NCBI GenBank assembly: GCA_006937955.1
Contig: SSNP01000010.1
Span: 4,724,697 to 4,788,696, forward strand
DNA from: Pachypanchax playfairii
Taxonomy: Eukaryota; Chordata; Actinopteri; Cyprinodontiformes; Aplocheilidae
DNA: 64,000 nt
Direction of reading: 5' to 3'
Shown here: positions 35,746 to 48,535 of the stretch, one piece after another
Layout of the letters: every line of letters begins with the position of its first letter
Numbering within the stretch: position 1 is the stretch's first letter
Notes under the pieces: generated by a model
The model's input: only the letters and a program-made list of their open reading frames with translations
Database searches by the model: none
What the model was told of the DNA's origin: nothing
Made by a program: the position numbers and the translations under genes

Positions 35746-37871
35746 AATCCTTTTTCTAAAGTTTTTATTGCTTGTCAAGTAATTTTCTTAATTTTTCAGT
35801 GTTTTTGCTCACACAATCTGTTAGGGAAAGTAAAGGCTACATTAAGGGAAAACTTGGGATATATATATTAACTATCTAAATCTGAGCGATTGATAGTGAC
35901 AACAAGATCTGAAATCAATTCAGTGGAGAGAGTAAGGGCACAGTAACCTGTAAAACTGCTGCAGTATCATATAAAAGGAAACTGTCTGTTATAGTAATTG
36001 TGCTATTTTTTTAATAAAAAAACATTTCAGTTATTTATGCTTTCATGTGATTCTAATTCAGCAAAATACAGTAACATTCATAGTTCTGTTTTACTCTGTG
36101 TGAAGGTCTTTTTTTACAAAGAGAAAAGCTTTTTGTTCTTCAAACAAAGTTCTCTAATACAACATAGTAAACATGACCATTTTAAACACAACTGATTTCA
36201 GTGTACTGTGTAGGCTGGTTAAAAAATACTGACCCTATAAATCAGAGACTAGCTTTAGCTGAAGCAGTAGTAAATAACTTTTCCACAGCTGCGTCTCAGA
36301 TGGCCGTTGCTGGAACCGGTGTTCTGTAGAAATATGCTACCGATGGAGATGTGCTACCGATTTCTTCTGCACATGTCTTTCACAGTCTTGCCTTCAGTAA
36401 ACAGATTTATCATTTATTTTTGTTTCTATATTTTTCCATAAATACATTTTACCTATCAAATAAATTCTCCCAGGATAGGAACACTGATATCTGATGTTAT
36501 TTTTACTGTCTTTACACTGTCAGAGAGACAGGCAAATGTTCGGACACACCCAGAGGAGAAGGACCCAACAATGGCAGATAAGGACTAAGAGGGCTTTTAT
36601 ATAGAAGGATCATAAAAAAAATGCTTAAATAATGAATAGGACACACTCACCATAACCAACAATACTGTACAAACTTCCAATGACATCTTGTTATAAAATA
36701 AGTTGTCATAAGGCAGCACTGTTCTTCAGCACCCCTCCCTTAGGCTGCTATGAAAAAATTTTGTAAAAAAAAAAAAAAAAAGAGAAAATAACATTAGAAG
36801 GGATGAACAACTGCAGTGAAGTCAGTTTTTTACATTTGTTAAAAGAGATTGGGTGAGCTAAAAGTTTTCAGTTCAAAGAGTGAAAGCTATCCTAATTATA
36901 GTGTTTGTAAATCAGAAGAACCTATCAGTACCAAGCTCAGTTCTGATGAGTTTCCTGGGCAAACAGTACAACTCTTAGCAACAAAGTGGATCTTTGAAAA
37001 CTTGAAGTCAACCACGTGTACCAAAATTGCCTTTAATGACGCCTCTGTAATCTTTGACAAATGTGCATAAATAGGATATTTGAATTACCATAATAGGGCT
37101 TCTTTGAAGAATCTGATATGAAAGAAAAAAAATGTACAGATGAAATTATCTTCAAGCGTAGCAAATACGATTGATCCTATTGTCTTCTGTCGCAATCAGG
37201 CTAATTTTCAGCGTGAGCAAACAGGCTTGTGTTGTAGTCACTTTACATTGAAAGCTCTGTCAAGAATTCATTGGTGTATTTTTTATGTGTGCAGAAGACC
37301 ACCTTCTGTGTGTGCATTTACCACATGTGCTTGTTCCATCAGTGTGTTCGACGCATGCTCCAAAGCAAATGTTGACAGTTGGCTTAAAGACAGACTGGAA
37401 AAAGGAAGAGGGGGGTCTTGGATGTGAAGACTGCACAACCTTCCAAGGACATGACTGAAAATTAATGATAACATAAAAGGGAGAGACAGGAGTGGCACAG
37501 TGCAGAGTGTTGGTGTCACCTACATTGGATGGTTAGAGATTTAAGGGCCTGAGGAGGGCGTAAGCAGACAACCGCCCTCAAGAGAATCTGACCCTGAGAT
37601 GTCTGGTTTCTATCTGCTTGGTTGTTTTTTTAATCTATTTTTGGTGGACCGCTGCTCGAATCTTTTTCCCCCTCATTTGCGACAGACGCCAGTGGTTAAT
37701 ATTGATTTTACTCCCCGTGCTTTACTTAACCATCCAGACTCAGTGGCAAGTCCAGGAAAATTTTGAGAGGTACTTTAAAGCAGTCGTGTTTCAGATATCA
37801 GATGTTAATACCACTGCTGAGATTCTCCAAGACAAAATCAGATTTTTTTTTTCTTTTTCTGTTCTTCTTAC
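35746..37871. other. non-coding DNA with one CpG-rich patch
   Basis: Mostly AT-rich. A short patch at about 36288-36375 is dense in CpG and contains gctaccgat twice, unlike its surroundings. It may be a repeat fragment or a regulatory patch. A run of 17 A lies at 36765-36781. No gene is recognised. Confidence 0.4.
36765..36781 (+). repeat. poly-A tract (17 A)
   Basis: An uninterrupted run of A with no recognisable retroposon upstream. Confidence 0.9.
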
Positions 37872-37939
37872 CTGGGAAAAGTCCTCCAAGGGACAGAACA
37901 CAAACAATCTGAGAGAAGCACTGAATTACTATTAATTTC
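37872..37939 (-). other. candidate short exon (68 or 37 nt), unknown gene
   Basis: On the minus strand a near-consensus donor (TTCCCAG|GTAAGAAG at 37872/37871) follows two possible acceptors: tgtcacctgtctgcag at 37940 and gtgcttctctcag at 37909. In the 37-nt version all three frames are open, so reading frame gives no discrimination. It has strong splice signals but no protein evidence. Pairs of sites this good also arise by chance in 64 kb. Confidence 0.2.
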
Positions 37940-38070
37940 CTGCAGACAGGTGACACAGAATGATGCATAGCCTGTAGATTTACTTGATTTATCAAAAATA
38001 CACAAAGAACACAACAGATGCTGAAAGATGGGGGAAAGACCATTTGAAATCTGCTGAATGTGTTACTTTA

Positions 38071-38285
38071 GAGTGCTATTTGCATAATTGGTTGTTTGCT
38101 TCAAAATGATGAATAAACCAAAATCCATGCAAAACAAACAGCAAAGTTTAAAGGCAAAGTAGCGTCCACTGCCAGCAAAGTATGCGGCACAATGTGAGTG
38201 CCTCCACTTCCTCGTTAATGAAATCCAAATGATCCAAATGAGAGTACTGCTGGAGGGATCAAATTGCATTATTTGGCATCAGCCA
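38071..38285. promoter_or_regulatory. candidate conserved non-coding element with octamer sites
   Basis: It contains an exact octamer ATTTGCAT (38078-38085) within atttgcataatt, plus ccatgcaaaac and caaattgcatt, all POU-factor-like, in otherwise complex sequence with no frame. The spacing and absence of low-complexity DNA resemble developmental enhancers. The site matches are seen; the function is inferred. Confidence 0.25.
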
Positions 38286-39335
38286 AGCAAATACAATTCC
38301 ACATAAACCCCCAACTGCAACAAACTCCAACGTTGATCATCAACATGGACCAGCAAAATCTGATTAACTGTTAAAACTGAATAATACATGAAGTCAATCT
38401 GCACATTTTAATAGTAAAAATCTTAAAGAGTGCCGACAATGCTCCGTTCAGCATTTTGCGAGAGAAGATTTGATGACACAGTTTGTCATCTCGCTGCTCC
38501 ATTTTCTCTGTTTACTTGACACCAGCTCATAAATTCTAATGAAACACGAGGATAAGTGAGATATTTTGATGTTCTTCCTATTCAGAATAACAGATTTTCC
38601 TCATTGATTCTTTCTATACTCTATCCTTGTTTACACTTGTTGCCACCGTGTTGTTCAGTTTCTTTGTGACTAGTTTTTTAATCTTAAAATATCCACGATA
38701 AAAGATAATCAGGTTAAAGAGTCATTTAACATCTGGGACCAAGAATATGGGCCAGTGTACATTCTTTCTAGCCAGTGACATCATGCAGTCATCACCCACT
38801 CCAGCACAATCAAGCTCCTTTTATAATCAGTTGGAGTGTGGTTGGCTCAATCAGAGTCATCAGAAAAAATAAGTTTTCCTCTGGGCATCAAGATAATTAG
38901 TCAATTTCCACAAGAAGCTAAATTAGGTGATTGATTAGTTCAATATGGGCTTGCCTAAACTCTGGCCTCAAGCGCCAGCACTTGACTTTGAATAACATGG
39001 AAACGGTGGAGTTTAGACACTTCTTGGTTGCAGTTATCATATTTTTGGAGTGAGAATAAATTGCCTTTAAGAAATAGTGATGTAGAAGAAGGCCTCAAAT
39101 TGTTTAAAAAAGCTTATTTTATATAGAAACAGCAGTCACATCAGATTCAGAATCAAGCCAAAGCTTTTAAGAAATTTTCTGAAAACTCGAAATGGCCATG
39201 GCACAAAGCGTAATCACCAACAGATGTCAGAGGGCAGGAGCACAGACATCCATCAAGCTTGTCACCAAGCTTCCCATCTCTTTTAGGAAACAAAACACCC
39301 TGAAAACCAAATTAATGAACAATAGTTCCGGTTTT
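38286..39335. other. non-coding DNA, possibly partly conserved
   Basis: No gene is recognised. The patch 38430-38560 (tgctccgttcagcatttt, catctcgctgctcc) is complex and could extend the conserved non-coding stretch to its left. Confidence 0.35.
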
Positions 39336-39473
39336 TCAGTGTCCCACAATTGACTGGTCAATGGAGAGTTTCCCATCCTTTAGCTGCAGCACAAAGTCTC
39401 CTTGTCCCCTAGCAGCAAAGATTGACACATCCAGCCTGGCCTCTTCCAAGTCTCTCTGGTCCCTTGCCCACAT
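39336..39473 (-). CDS. short protein-like ORF, 45 codons, unknown
   Basis: On the minus strand an ATG at 39473 opens a 45-codon frame ending at TGA (39336-39338). The frame stays open eight more codons upstream of the ATG. Composition is balanced and soluble-looking: acidic/basic start (WARDQRDLEEARLDVS), then GQGDFVLQLKDGKLSID with alternating hydrophobics and a D-G turn. That is the kind of beta-strand pattern seen in laminin-G or concanavalin-like sheets. The opposite-strand frame is Ser/Cys-rich and unlikely. A weak acceptor (tttgctgctag) lies inside, so this may be a fragment of a terminal exon or of a decayed gene rather than a complete small protein. No family match is claimed. Confidence 0.3.
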   Translation of the reverse strand: MWARDQRDLEEARLDVSIFAARGQGDFVLQLKDGKLSIDQSIVGH

Positions 39474-39500
39474 GTGCTTTGTCTCGTCTGCACCGCCTCA

Positions 39501-42120
39501 TTGGAGCAGTCAGCTTCATTCAGGCAGGTTCATGGGGGGGCGTTTAGTCATGCACTGTCAGCTCTGCTGTAGTCTTTCGCTTCTCTGTGTGAGGTGTGTC
39601 CAGGGAATGACACACACATTCTGCCTAACCTGATCCAAGCCTGACATGCATGAGAACACACAGACTGACTCACATACCCACACACACTGTGACAAAAAAG
39701 AATCACATGTGAGGGCAGGTCGCTGAGGAGGCATGTCAAAAAGACCAATGCTAGCAGATTTGGTTGATGTGAGTGTACTATTTTTGAGAATTGCACAGTA
39801 TCAAGGGAAAGAAGTGAGCAATGACATGAAAAGATGGTTGTGTGAGAATTTTTTTGGTAGCGTATAATCATATTGAAGAGCAAAACCTGGATGTAACCTG
39901 GTACATTCAGTTTCTTTAAAATAATAGCTGTTTCTGCATGAAATACCATATACCTGTAAGAAATGCTATCATTTTTACCAAACCAGTTTATCTGATGTGC
40001 GTTTTTACCATTACTACACACTCGAGTGTACGACGTTGTTCTGAGGAAGATTGGCATGATTTATTAACAAAGCACCAATTATCAGCACAAGTCATTTCAG
40101 TGCATTATGTAGATTAGAACGATCATTAAAACTCAGTTGTATAAGTTCCAGCTCAGGATTACACAATAGTGTCAAATTCACTGTTCAATTTAAATAGTTC
40201 AACACACTTAGAATCCAACCCAGCAAAAAAAGATTTCACACCCAAAATTGTCATTTTGTAAAGCATTTGAGTGGCTAATGAAATAAATGGATCGTAATTG
40301 TCCTTATTTTATCAGGGAAAACTTCCAAAGGAACCAAATACAAAATAAAAAGAATTTTAATCTACATAAACCTCCTGCTAGTCTAACAAGAAAGGAACAC
40401 AAACACAAATACCCCACACCAGAATTACAGGAAATTAACAACCAAACAAACTGATAAAAAGAACCTCAGAGATGGATTCAAAAACAACTGGAACACACTA
40501 AAATAATCTCTTATTTATATCACTTGCGATCTCAGATCTAACTCAGATCTAACTCTAATCCAGTCCTCAGTGTTCATTTACTTCCTGAACCAGAGGTCCT
40601 AATTTGTGTAGGTCATGCTGTTGATCTGGACTCAAAATCCATAAATTCATGTGGTTCTTAAACTGACTGTGGATATTTAAATACCTCCACACATCTACCC
40701 CTAAAATAATCCACAGGAGGTGGATCAGATCACAAAGCTGCATGTTAAAATATAATAAAATGTATTTAGTTCATTCAAATTAGCTGTCACTCACAGGTGT
40801 AAGAATCTGCTTATTTGAGATTCAGAACATTTCTTAAAAAAAGGAGTTAGAATATTTTTACTTGTTAAATGCTGATTCTTTGTTTGCATCTGAGGGATTG
40901 TTTGTAAATTGGATTGCAGAGAATATTTAGCTTCTAATTAACATTGACCTTCAAATGAAGTTATGCTTTTATCAGCTTTTAAAAAACTCTGAATTGACAT
41001 CTTTTTCAGTGAGTTTGCTAAATACATGAAAAGTTTTTTTTTTTTTTTCTTTTTTTTTCTCAGCGTAATGAGTGCCATTCAATGCCGAGAGGAAATAAAA
41101 AAAGAAACTGTGCCAGTTTTAAGAATGTTTTAAAACCCAGTTTTTGAGTCTGGAAACTAATTTACATGTAACATTTAGCATTTTTGAAGGAATTCAATGT
41201 TTAATATAGCACTGATTTATTCCTACTTTAGGGATCATAATCAATATTTTTGTTGTTGCAAGTACTCAAATTAGAAATGTCTTGTTGTGTAAAGTATTCA
41301 CGAAGAGCTCACAGATGATTATCAACAGCTACACTCCTCCATCCGCTCAGAACCAAATACCACATTCATATTGTTGGGATTAAACTGTAATTATGAGAAA
41401 CTAATTTGTAAGTCTCCCACTTGTAATTCCCAGTCAGATAAAAAAAAATACTTTTTTTTTTTGTTAAAAAGTATCTGTAAGTAGCAAGAACAACCAAAAC
41501 AATGCACAGATGCAGCTCTGGCAACACCTATACAGTGTTTTTACCTTATTTGTCAGGAAGTGTGTGGTCAGGCTCCCATGGTAAAAACATAAAAATAACA
41601 AATGAGAAGAATAAAAATCCTGAGCTTGCCAGCCATGGAGAGGAATTGTTTGTTTGTCTGTAGTGGAAAGAATAATTATCAGGATATTACGTCTACATAT
41701 GAATCTTTTTTGTCTGCGTTCCTTATTTGTATTTTGAAGAAAGGGTGACGTTTAGCACATAGTCATTCATAAAAAAGATTTGTAAGATGTAGCAGGCAGT
41801 CTTAACACACACTAAACATGCATTATTAATGTGTAAATCTGACATTTACAATTTGTTTTGAATGTCTCATGTGCCCCCCAAAAAGATAAAAAAAAATAAT
41901 AAAACACAACAAAAAACACAAATAAAAGCTTCCAGAGACTTGATTACCTAATCAATAATTTACAACTGTTTTTAGAGCGCTCAAGGATTTTGTTCACGTT
42001 GGGAGCATGAATTTATTTGAAAGAGGCCATTTCACACAAATTTCAGGACTTTGTGGTTATTTCTGAAGTACTAACCTGTAATATGAAACCTTTTATATCA
42101 AAAAAACGTTAGGAAACACT
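39501..42120. other. non-coding DNA, no gene seen
   Basis: No domain-bearing frame; 39548-40057 (-) is long but lacks features of a real protein. A tandem doubling of cagatctaact is at about 40533-40556 and T/C-rich runs lie at 41034-41059. AT-rich throughout. Confidence 0.45.
41034..41059 (+). repeat. poly-T tract interrupted by one C
   Basis: A pyrimidine run of two T blocks followed by ctcag, which makes a textbook-looking acceptor by chance. No open frame with a donor follows. Confidence 0.8.
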
Positions 42121-42124
42121 GATT

Positions 42125-42570
42125 AACAGACCTTTCAATCTGTCAGCCTGAAGATTCGTCTTCTTAATATTCATTATTCGAATTTGCTGGACTCAGATTG
42201 GCTAACAAACTAGCCTATGAGAGCAAGGTATACTGTTTCCTGCCCTGCTGCGCATGGCAACAGTACACAAACTCTCTTTTGGTTTGATACGTCTTATGCT
42301 ACAGCTTTTAGCCAGCAGCATGCTAGGTGTAGTTTCAACTGCTCAAGCTGATAAATACTAACGACCAAAGGAGTTGTGACGTAACAAACAGGCCGATCAA
42401 ACTCGGTAGAACTCGGCTGTTATCACCACCTGCGTAGTTTGAGAGATAAAAACTGAAAGAGAAGTTGTTGTAGCATTTTCACACTCAGTGTGAAGTTAAA
42501 AACACTCGTAGAGCTAAAATATTCAATAGAAACCTCAGAAAAACAATTTTTAATGCAAGGGCCTCTTTAA
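42125..42570 (-). mobile_element. probable decayed DNA-element repeat
   Basis: The block is richer in CpG than its flanks. On the minus strand it begins ttaaagaggccct (42567 downward) followed by atattttagctctacg. The same start (ttaaagaggcc, then atattttagct) occurs at 53741 on the + strand, so the two look related. It resembles a fish MITE family that begins TTAAAGAGGCCC. The far end is not clear, and the copy may be truncated near 42125. Confidence 0.4.
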
Positions 42571-45500
42571 CACTTTACAGTATAAACATGAACTAATTCT
42601 GCGTGAACTGAACGTTGAAACTTTGAGGAATGAACTTTAAACATCATTAAAAACACATGTAATATGGTGTGAGAAAAAAGTTAACCTTGTTTTAGTGCCC
42701 ATTCTCTATTCCCACAGTAAACTGTATCTGCATATGAAATGTAATCACAGCTTTAAAGTTTTATTAGAAAGTAAGTAATGTAGAGGAGGACTAAGACGGT
42801 AATCCCCTCTCAGCTCTGCTCACCAAGTTTAATAATGATAATAACAGGAAGAATTTGCTTCAGCCTGTCATTCACATGCCACACACTCTCACACACACAT
42901 CATCCATCTAGCAAATACAAACTGTAGGTAGAATCACAGTCCATATCCAAGCATGCACACACAGCAAAGGCTAATCTAACTTACTTCTGCTCGTAGCACA
43001 CAGACATTTTCAGAGTGTGACAGAAAGTCAGCGAGAAGCAATTTCCCCTCCTTGTCATTATTAGATTAGTGCTTGTATTATTTGAGAGAATAAATTGGCA
43101 ACAGTTGAAATGAATGCCATCAAGCCAGACTCTAATACACGCAGTGTCTCATCTGTCTCTTCAGTGTGCTGTTGGTAACTGATTATGAAATGTAGCTGTA
43201 GCTGTGTGTGCCAGAGAGGTAACACCACCAGTACCATCCATCAGATGGAAGCCTCGCTTTTCCTAAATACGTGTTTGCCTTTAGCTGAGCTGAGAAAAAA
43301 AAAACTGTTTAGTAATGTCAGAGAGTTCTATGTGATCAGTGTAGAGATTTGAGATGTACGAATGCTTTCCTTTTATTTTCCTTCTTTGATTGGTCGACTG
43401 TTGAAATGATCATCCTGGGACCGCTTGATGCCTGTATGTCCATAAAGGATGATATGATTCGCAGGGATTATTCCCCTTCAGTCACCTGCTGATGGAGCTG
43501 AGCCTGACAAGGTGAAACTGTCTGAAACCAAAGTTCACCTCTCGAGCAGAATATCTTACTGTCTCATGTTTGCTGAATGTAAAATATCCCAAATTTCTCT
43601 AGAATTAAAAGTGGTGCAAACTATTACATTTTGCCATTTTTAGCACAATTCATTTATTTATTTTAAGTATTCTGAATTACATCTTTTGATGTAGGTTTTG
43701 TAGAATAGTTGTAAAATAACTAATATCTCACATCACTTTAAACAGCTTCAATTCAGGAAAACAGACAAGTTCAATTCCAGCCTGATGGGACCACGTCCAA
43801 AGTGGATTGATGAGAGAGCATATATCCACATTAATGAATGAAAAAACATTCTTGGTTTGGCTGAAGATTTGACCAAAGCTGGTATTTTTTGTTGATGTTG
43901 TTTACTATTGCATCTCAGTTATTAATCATTTTTCTCACGTGATGACAACAGGATCAGGATAAAAGAAAATAGACACCAAAATCTTGGAAATATAATTATC
44001 AGTGTGTAGTTTTGGTGTGTGGGGCACAACGTGACACAGAGTATGTGAAATAGGCAACAGCATTGTTTCTGAAAAGTTCTGTATCTCCTGTCTACACAGA
44101 AATATTGAAAACATAGTTTAAACAAAATCACCCCATGGAAAACCATTTTTTTTTAATCTTACCAAAAACTCTGTTTGTTTGGAAATAGGACGTGTCAAGG
44201 CAGCAGAGAATCTCAGTTTTTAGAAGATATCCAAAGTTTTGGACGAGGCCTCAGAAATATTTTAAAGAAGTTTAGCTCAGATTCAATCTAAAACCTGAGA
44301 GGTTCAATGAGCTCGAAGTCTTTCAGCCTGCCTGGCAACATAATTAGTACTTACAACAACATTGTCTATTAGTGAACTTTCCAGATGATTACATAACACA
44401 CCAGCTACAGCACCTCCATTCATGCTTTCTAACACTTGAGAGTCAGTGACGTTACCCCTTTGTCTCTTTGTCTGCTTCATTTTAAGAATCCCCCCACTCC
44501 ACCAAGTTCTGGATGATGCAGCTGAGCTCTGTATGTTGCTAAAAGACAAGACAATGAGCAGCTCACATATCTGAAAGGCCTATTTTTATTTGCTACACAG
44601 CAGGGAGGTAGTTGAGGGACTGTGTGTGTGTGTGTGTATTTGTTTCTGTAACTTACTTTTGTCATTCATGTGGGCAGAGAACAAAAATAGATTTTGTGCA
44701 GAATCTTTAAAATGTTTCTCCACACAGTCTACAAAATAGAGCATAATTATGAGATAATTATGATAATTTACTGGGCTGACATTAAGCAGGAAGGTCAAAC
44801 AAATATGTTGTCACCTTCTGTGATGTCACCTTTGTTGTGATTTTATTATGTACTTTTAAAATTCATGCTTTTTTTCTATCAGGGTCATTTATTCTACTGA
44901 CGAGCACAGAACACTCGTAGTGCTCAGGAATACTGTTTCTGTCTGACTAGTTTGCGTTTGGCCACTGAAATTGCTTTAGATTGCCTGATAAACCTTGATT
45001 TAGGGCTCATTAAGTTGTCACTTTGAATACAAAATGTAAGGATCTTTTAAAAGAAATAACAAGCTGCTTCCTTATCGAGCCATTTGCCTCACATGGTTTA
45101 AAGGATGCTGATTGCTACCTGTAGTGCTAACAGTGTCACAGTAACAGGGAGGGAAAATAGCACAGTCACAGGTGTCCTGAAAGAGCATGTAACTACAGCC
45201 TTTTAGGTCCACTAAATGAGGGCTGAAAATGCTCAGGACTGTTAAAATAAAAATAAATAAAGACTGCATTTGGGTTAAGAACTATAATTGAGTAGCAAAA
45301 GGAAAATGTCAGTGTTTGTTTTCATAAAGTGAAAAATAGGAGCATCTTTTTGTTCCTGTTGGAGACAATTTGTGTCTTTTTTCCTAAAAAAATAATGTGA
45401 GTCTGGGAAAGAAAATTAACGTTTATTGGAAAGTATGGAAATAAGTTTCACAGCCACATTAAATAAGTGTTCCCTTGTAGACTTGTTGAATCAGTCACAT

Positions 45501-46189
45501 GGGATGTTGAGGCTGTTCTCATCAACACACTTAACACAGATATGTTATATTTGTTCTTTGTTTGTGACCTACATGTTAAACCTCCAGGTTATCTACATCC
45601 TCCTCACTTTGTTCTGACTGACACTTCTGACTGATGTGGGTTGATGTGTCCAACGTATTAAATCAATATTAGCTCATGTACAAAGATAATTTTCGACAGT
45701 GATACACAGAATCAGGTTTTTCTTAAATTTAACAAAAGAAATTGTACATTTTGTGTTTATCATTAGCAAATTCAGAATATTTTTGACCCCTACACTTAAA
45801 CTCAGCACCCATGAAAAAATAAAGAAACTTATATCACTATTTAGTTACTTATCCTACAGCAAACATTACATTTGTTTAAAAGATTTAAACAGATGTTGAT
45901 GGACTCAAATAAACCAAGAATGAGTAAACTCTGTTTCCCTGCACGCCAAAATAAATGTAAACAAACAGCTTATCTGAATAAGCTGCTTTTACTTTGAAAC
46001 CTAGTTTTATTTTGAAATCTTTCATTGTTTTTTTTATTTCTTTTGGATCAGTTTTGTTTGCATCAACAGATTTGAAAAAGACATGCCACCACAAGAAATG
46101 TCAACTGAAATGAGTTATGCTGATAATAATAACTAATTATGTATTTACAGGAGCTTGATTTTTAGTTTGTGGAAAATATCCGAGTAAAC
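42571..46189. other. non-coding DNA with possible conserved patches
   Basis: No gene is recognised. Patches at 43060-43200 (cattattagattagtgc) and 44950-45030 (gataaaccttgatttagg, ctcattaagttg) are complex and TAAT-containing, and may be conserved non-coding sequence. A (TG)n microsatellite lies at 44621-44637. Confidence 0.4.
44621..44637 (+). repeat. (TG)n microsatellite
   Basis: Eight TG units, uninterrupted, between gaggac and tattt. It is short enough to be of little structural note. Confidence 0.9.
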
Positions 46190-46250
46190 AACTTGAAAAT
46201 AAATACAATAAATACAAAACAATACACAATAAATATAAAAAAATAACTTG
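46190..46250. repeat. AATA-type low-complexity stretch
   Basis: Variants of aataaatac and acaataaat repeat several times, giving an almost pure A/T/C strand. Confidence 0.7.
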
Positions 46251-46356
46251 CCAGTGTCAGTATGAATCTGTGTCAAACCTTTCAGCTCCTCACTGGATGA
46301 ACAACCCTAAAGGTCAGATCTAAAATCCACCCCAGTGATGAGCATGAGTTTTTCTT

Positions 46357-46386
46357 GGGGCTGCAGTAGCTCAGGAGGTAGAGCAG
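46357..46386 (+). repeat. SINE head fragment
   Basis: ggggctgcagtagctcagga followed by ggtagagcag matches the tRNA-like 5' head of a common teleost SINE, including an A-box-like stretch. The similarity then stops abruptly. A surviving 5' end without body or tail is the reverse of the usual 5' truncation, so a later deletion or a chance match is possible. Confidence 0.4.
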
Positions 46387-46780
46387 CAAATACCAACAAC
46401 ATGCATGAAAAACTAGCACTTATTTCAATTATTAAGTTCACATAGAAGGTACAAATCATCTCATTTTATGCAGCATAGAGCTGATGTCAAACATGTCAAA
46501 CAGAGACATGTAAAAAGCAACCTCCCTTCCAGGAAAGCATCCGCCATGTTTCAAAGACATTAGGCACAAAGCCAAATGCAATTTTTGTTGTGCTTCTTTT
46601 ACGGGCTTCATTTGAGGGTTTTTAAAAGATGATGAATTTATATCAAACTAGCAACTGGAGCAAACATCTTTTAGATTAAATGCTTCTATTAATGTGCAAA
46701 TTACCTCTGATTCATCCACATTAGCAGTAACAATTAAATCTCTTGGCATTTCAATGACATTTATTTTGTCATCGTTAAAC

Positions 46781-46920
46781 ATTTTGATTGATTACAGAAT
46801 AGATTAAATTCATTCTGGGGCTTAATGTCACAAGTAGAGCCATTTACTAATTAATTCTGAGTGAAGTCATCGTTAATTACCAACAATCATAACCATTAAA
46901 TGTACATAAGTCATGATTAA
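46781..46920. promoter_or_regulatory. candidate conserved non-coding element
   Basis: Dense, varied TAAT/ATTA and TGATT cores (gattgattacag, ctaattaattctg, cgttaattacc) with no frame. The look is that of a homeodomain-rich enhancer. Composition is the only evidence. Confidence 0.22.
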
Positions 46921-48340
46921 ATGCACCTTACAATGTACAACTTGTAAAAGAGAACAACTACTTAAAAATAGCTTCTGCTCTAAAACTCAAGTCAGTGATA
47001 TGTTTTGTTTTAGAGTTGGTTTTCGGTCTTTGCACACAACTTGCTTAATCATGCAGCGTCCTGCAGACCCACAGCGGGAGCAAACAGGGAGGACTTGTGT
47101 TGTTTTGTAGATGCCAGGTATGATTTAGTATGATTCCAAGCTGGAACAGAGAACAAAAAGAGGCTCTTTAGTTTTTTATTTCTCTTTATCCTCATTATTT
47201 ATTTCTCAAAACCTGTAAAGAGCAGCAGGATTTCTATTGAACGTATTTGAAGGGAAGTATAATACATATTTAATCTGCTTTTTCAGTTCCTCAACAATTT
47301 TAAAATGATTGAAATTATGAAATATGGATTAATCAACTTATTAAACATTTTATTCATACTTTTCCAAGCAGCTCTTCAGGCACAAACACTAAGTACATTA
47401 AAGCAAAATGAGACAATAAATACTGCATATTCCAATGAATGGTGTTCCAGTTAATTCATTTTAGAACAGAGATAGTGAAAACCAATAAAAGACTGTTGTT
47501 AATGCATAAAATATAAATGTTGGAGTTGAGCTCATTATTGAGTGTTAAAATGTAATAGATTCAATTTAAAATATATACAAAATGTATTAATTATGATTAC
47601 CAAACTGTTTTCTGTAGAAATTCTGTGTAAAGAATGGATTTATTTTGCTGTTTGTTAATTGATTTTTAAAATGACCCATGCCAAAAAGTGCCTGAGGAAC
47701 AAGAAATTCTAGTTTATTTTAATTCAATCTTGTGGAATTAATAGCATCTTCCAGTTCCTTTTATTTGATTTCCAAATATTTTAAACGTCATCATGTCATT
47801 TAAATCATGAATAAAAGTGGGCTTTATATTTTTCTGACATCACTTAATTCTTATTTTTCTGTAATCCAACTTTTATGTAATAAATGTGTGAAATAAGAAA
47901 GAGTTGGCAAAAATTGGTTTTCGTTTTAAGAAGGAAAATAAAGTGATAAACACTTATAGAAACTGATTAAAATGTCCAAATTCTGAGTGTTTTTTTCTTA
48001 TCTTATAACATAATTGATTAAAACCCTAAAATATGTTTTTAACGAGCACACTCAAATATCAGGATTATATTTGTTATAATACACTGAAACAAACCAGCAG
48101 TGTTTCATTTCTTCCTTACACTACACACTTCCTGTTGCCCGGTACCCATGTCTCTATGACAACAAATTCATCTCACAGATTTGATGTAAAAAAATGAGGG
48201 AAAAAGAGAGAGAGGGAAAAAATGCCATCAGTTAATTAAAGATAAATAAGCTTTTATATATTGATGGTGTGTGAGCTGTAGCATATGCTTCAATGAAGTC
48301 AGCACTGCATTATTAAGTCAAATGAATCTGTGCTCTGCAA
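46921..48340. other. AT-rich non-coding DNA
   Basis: No gene, repeat family or RNA is recognised. Strongly AT-rich at 47200-47960. Confidence 0.5.
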
Positions 48341-48535
48341 GTAAAAGCTAAGTGCTTGACCCCATCTTGCCAGAGGAGGCTATCTCATTGTGCTGCATTA
48401 GGAGGCCCAATTGATCCTGTCTACTGTTTAAATTAGGATATCTCTGGACTAATGCACCCTGTACTCATTCTCACCACCTTAGAGCCTCATTAACAGTCCC
48501 CTGATGCTGACAAATTTGTTTTCCATGGAATGACA
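48341..48535. promoter_or_regulatory. candidate conserved non-coding element
   Basis: The stretch is complex and contains cattaggaggcccaattgat, aattaggatatctctgg, actaatgcaccc and cctcattaacagtcccc. It stands out from the AT-rich low-complexity DNA on both sides and has no open frame. This is inferred only. Confidence 0.25.

Noticed and set aside
39548..40057. 169-codon minus-strand frame, among the longest outside the transposon
   Set aside because: Composition is erratic, with His/Cys/Ser-rich stretches and no domain, and it crosses low-complexity DNA. It shows no protein-like texture such as the nearby 39336-39473 frame has.
41034..41065. Textbook-looking acceptor (poly-T then ctcag)
   Set aside because: It follows from a homopolymer; no exon-like frame with a donor follows.
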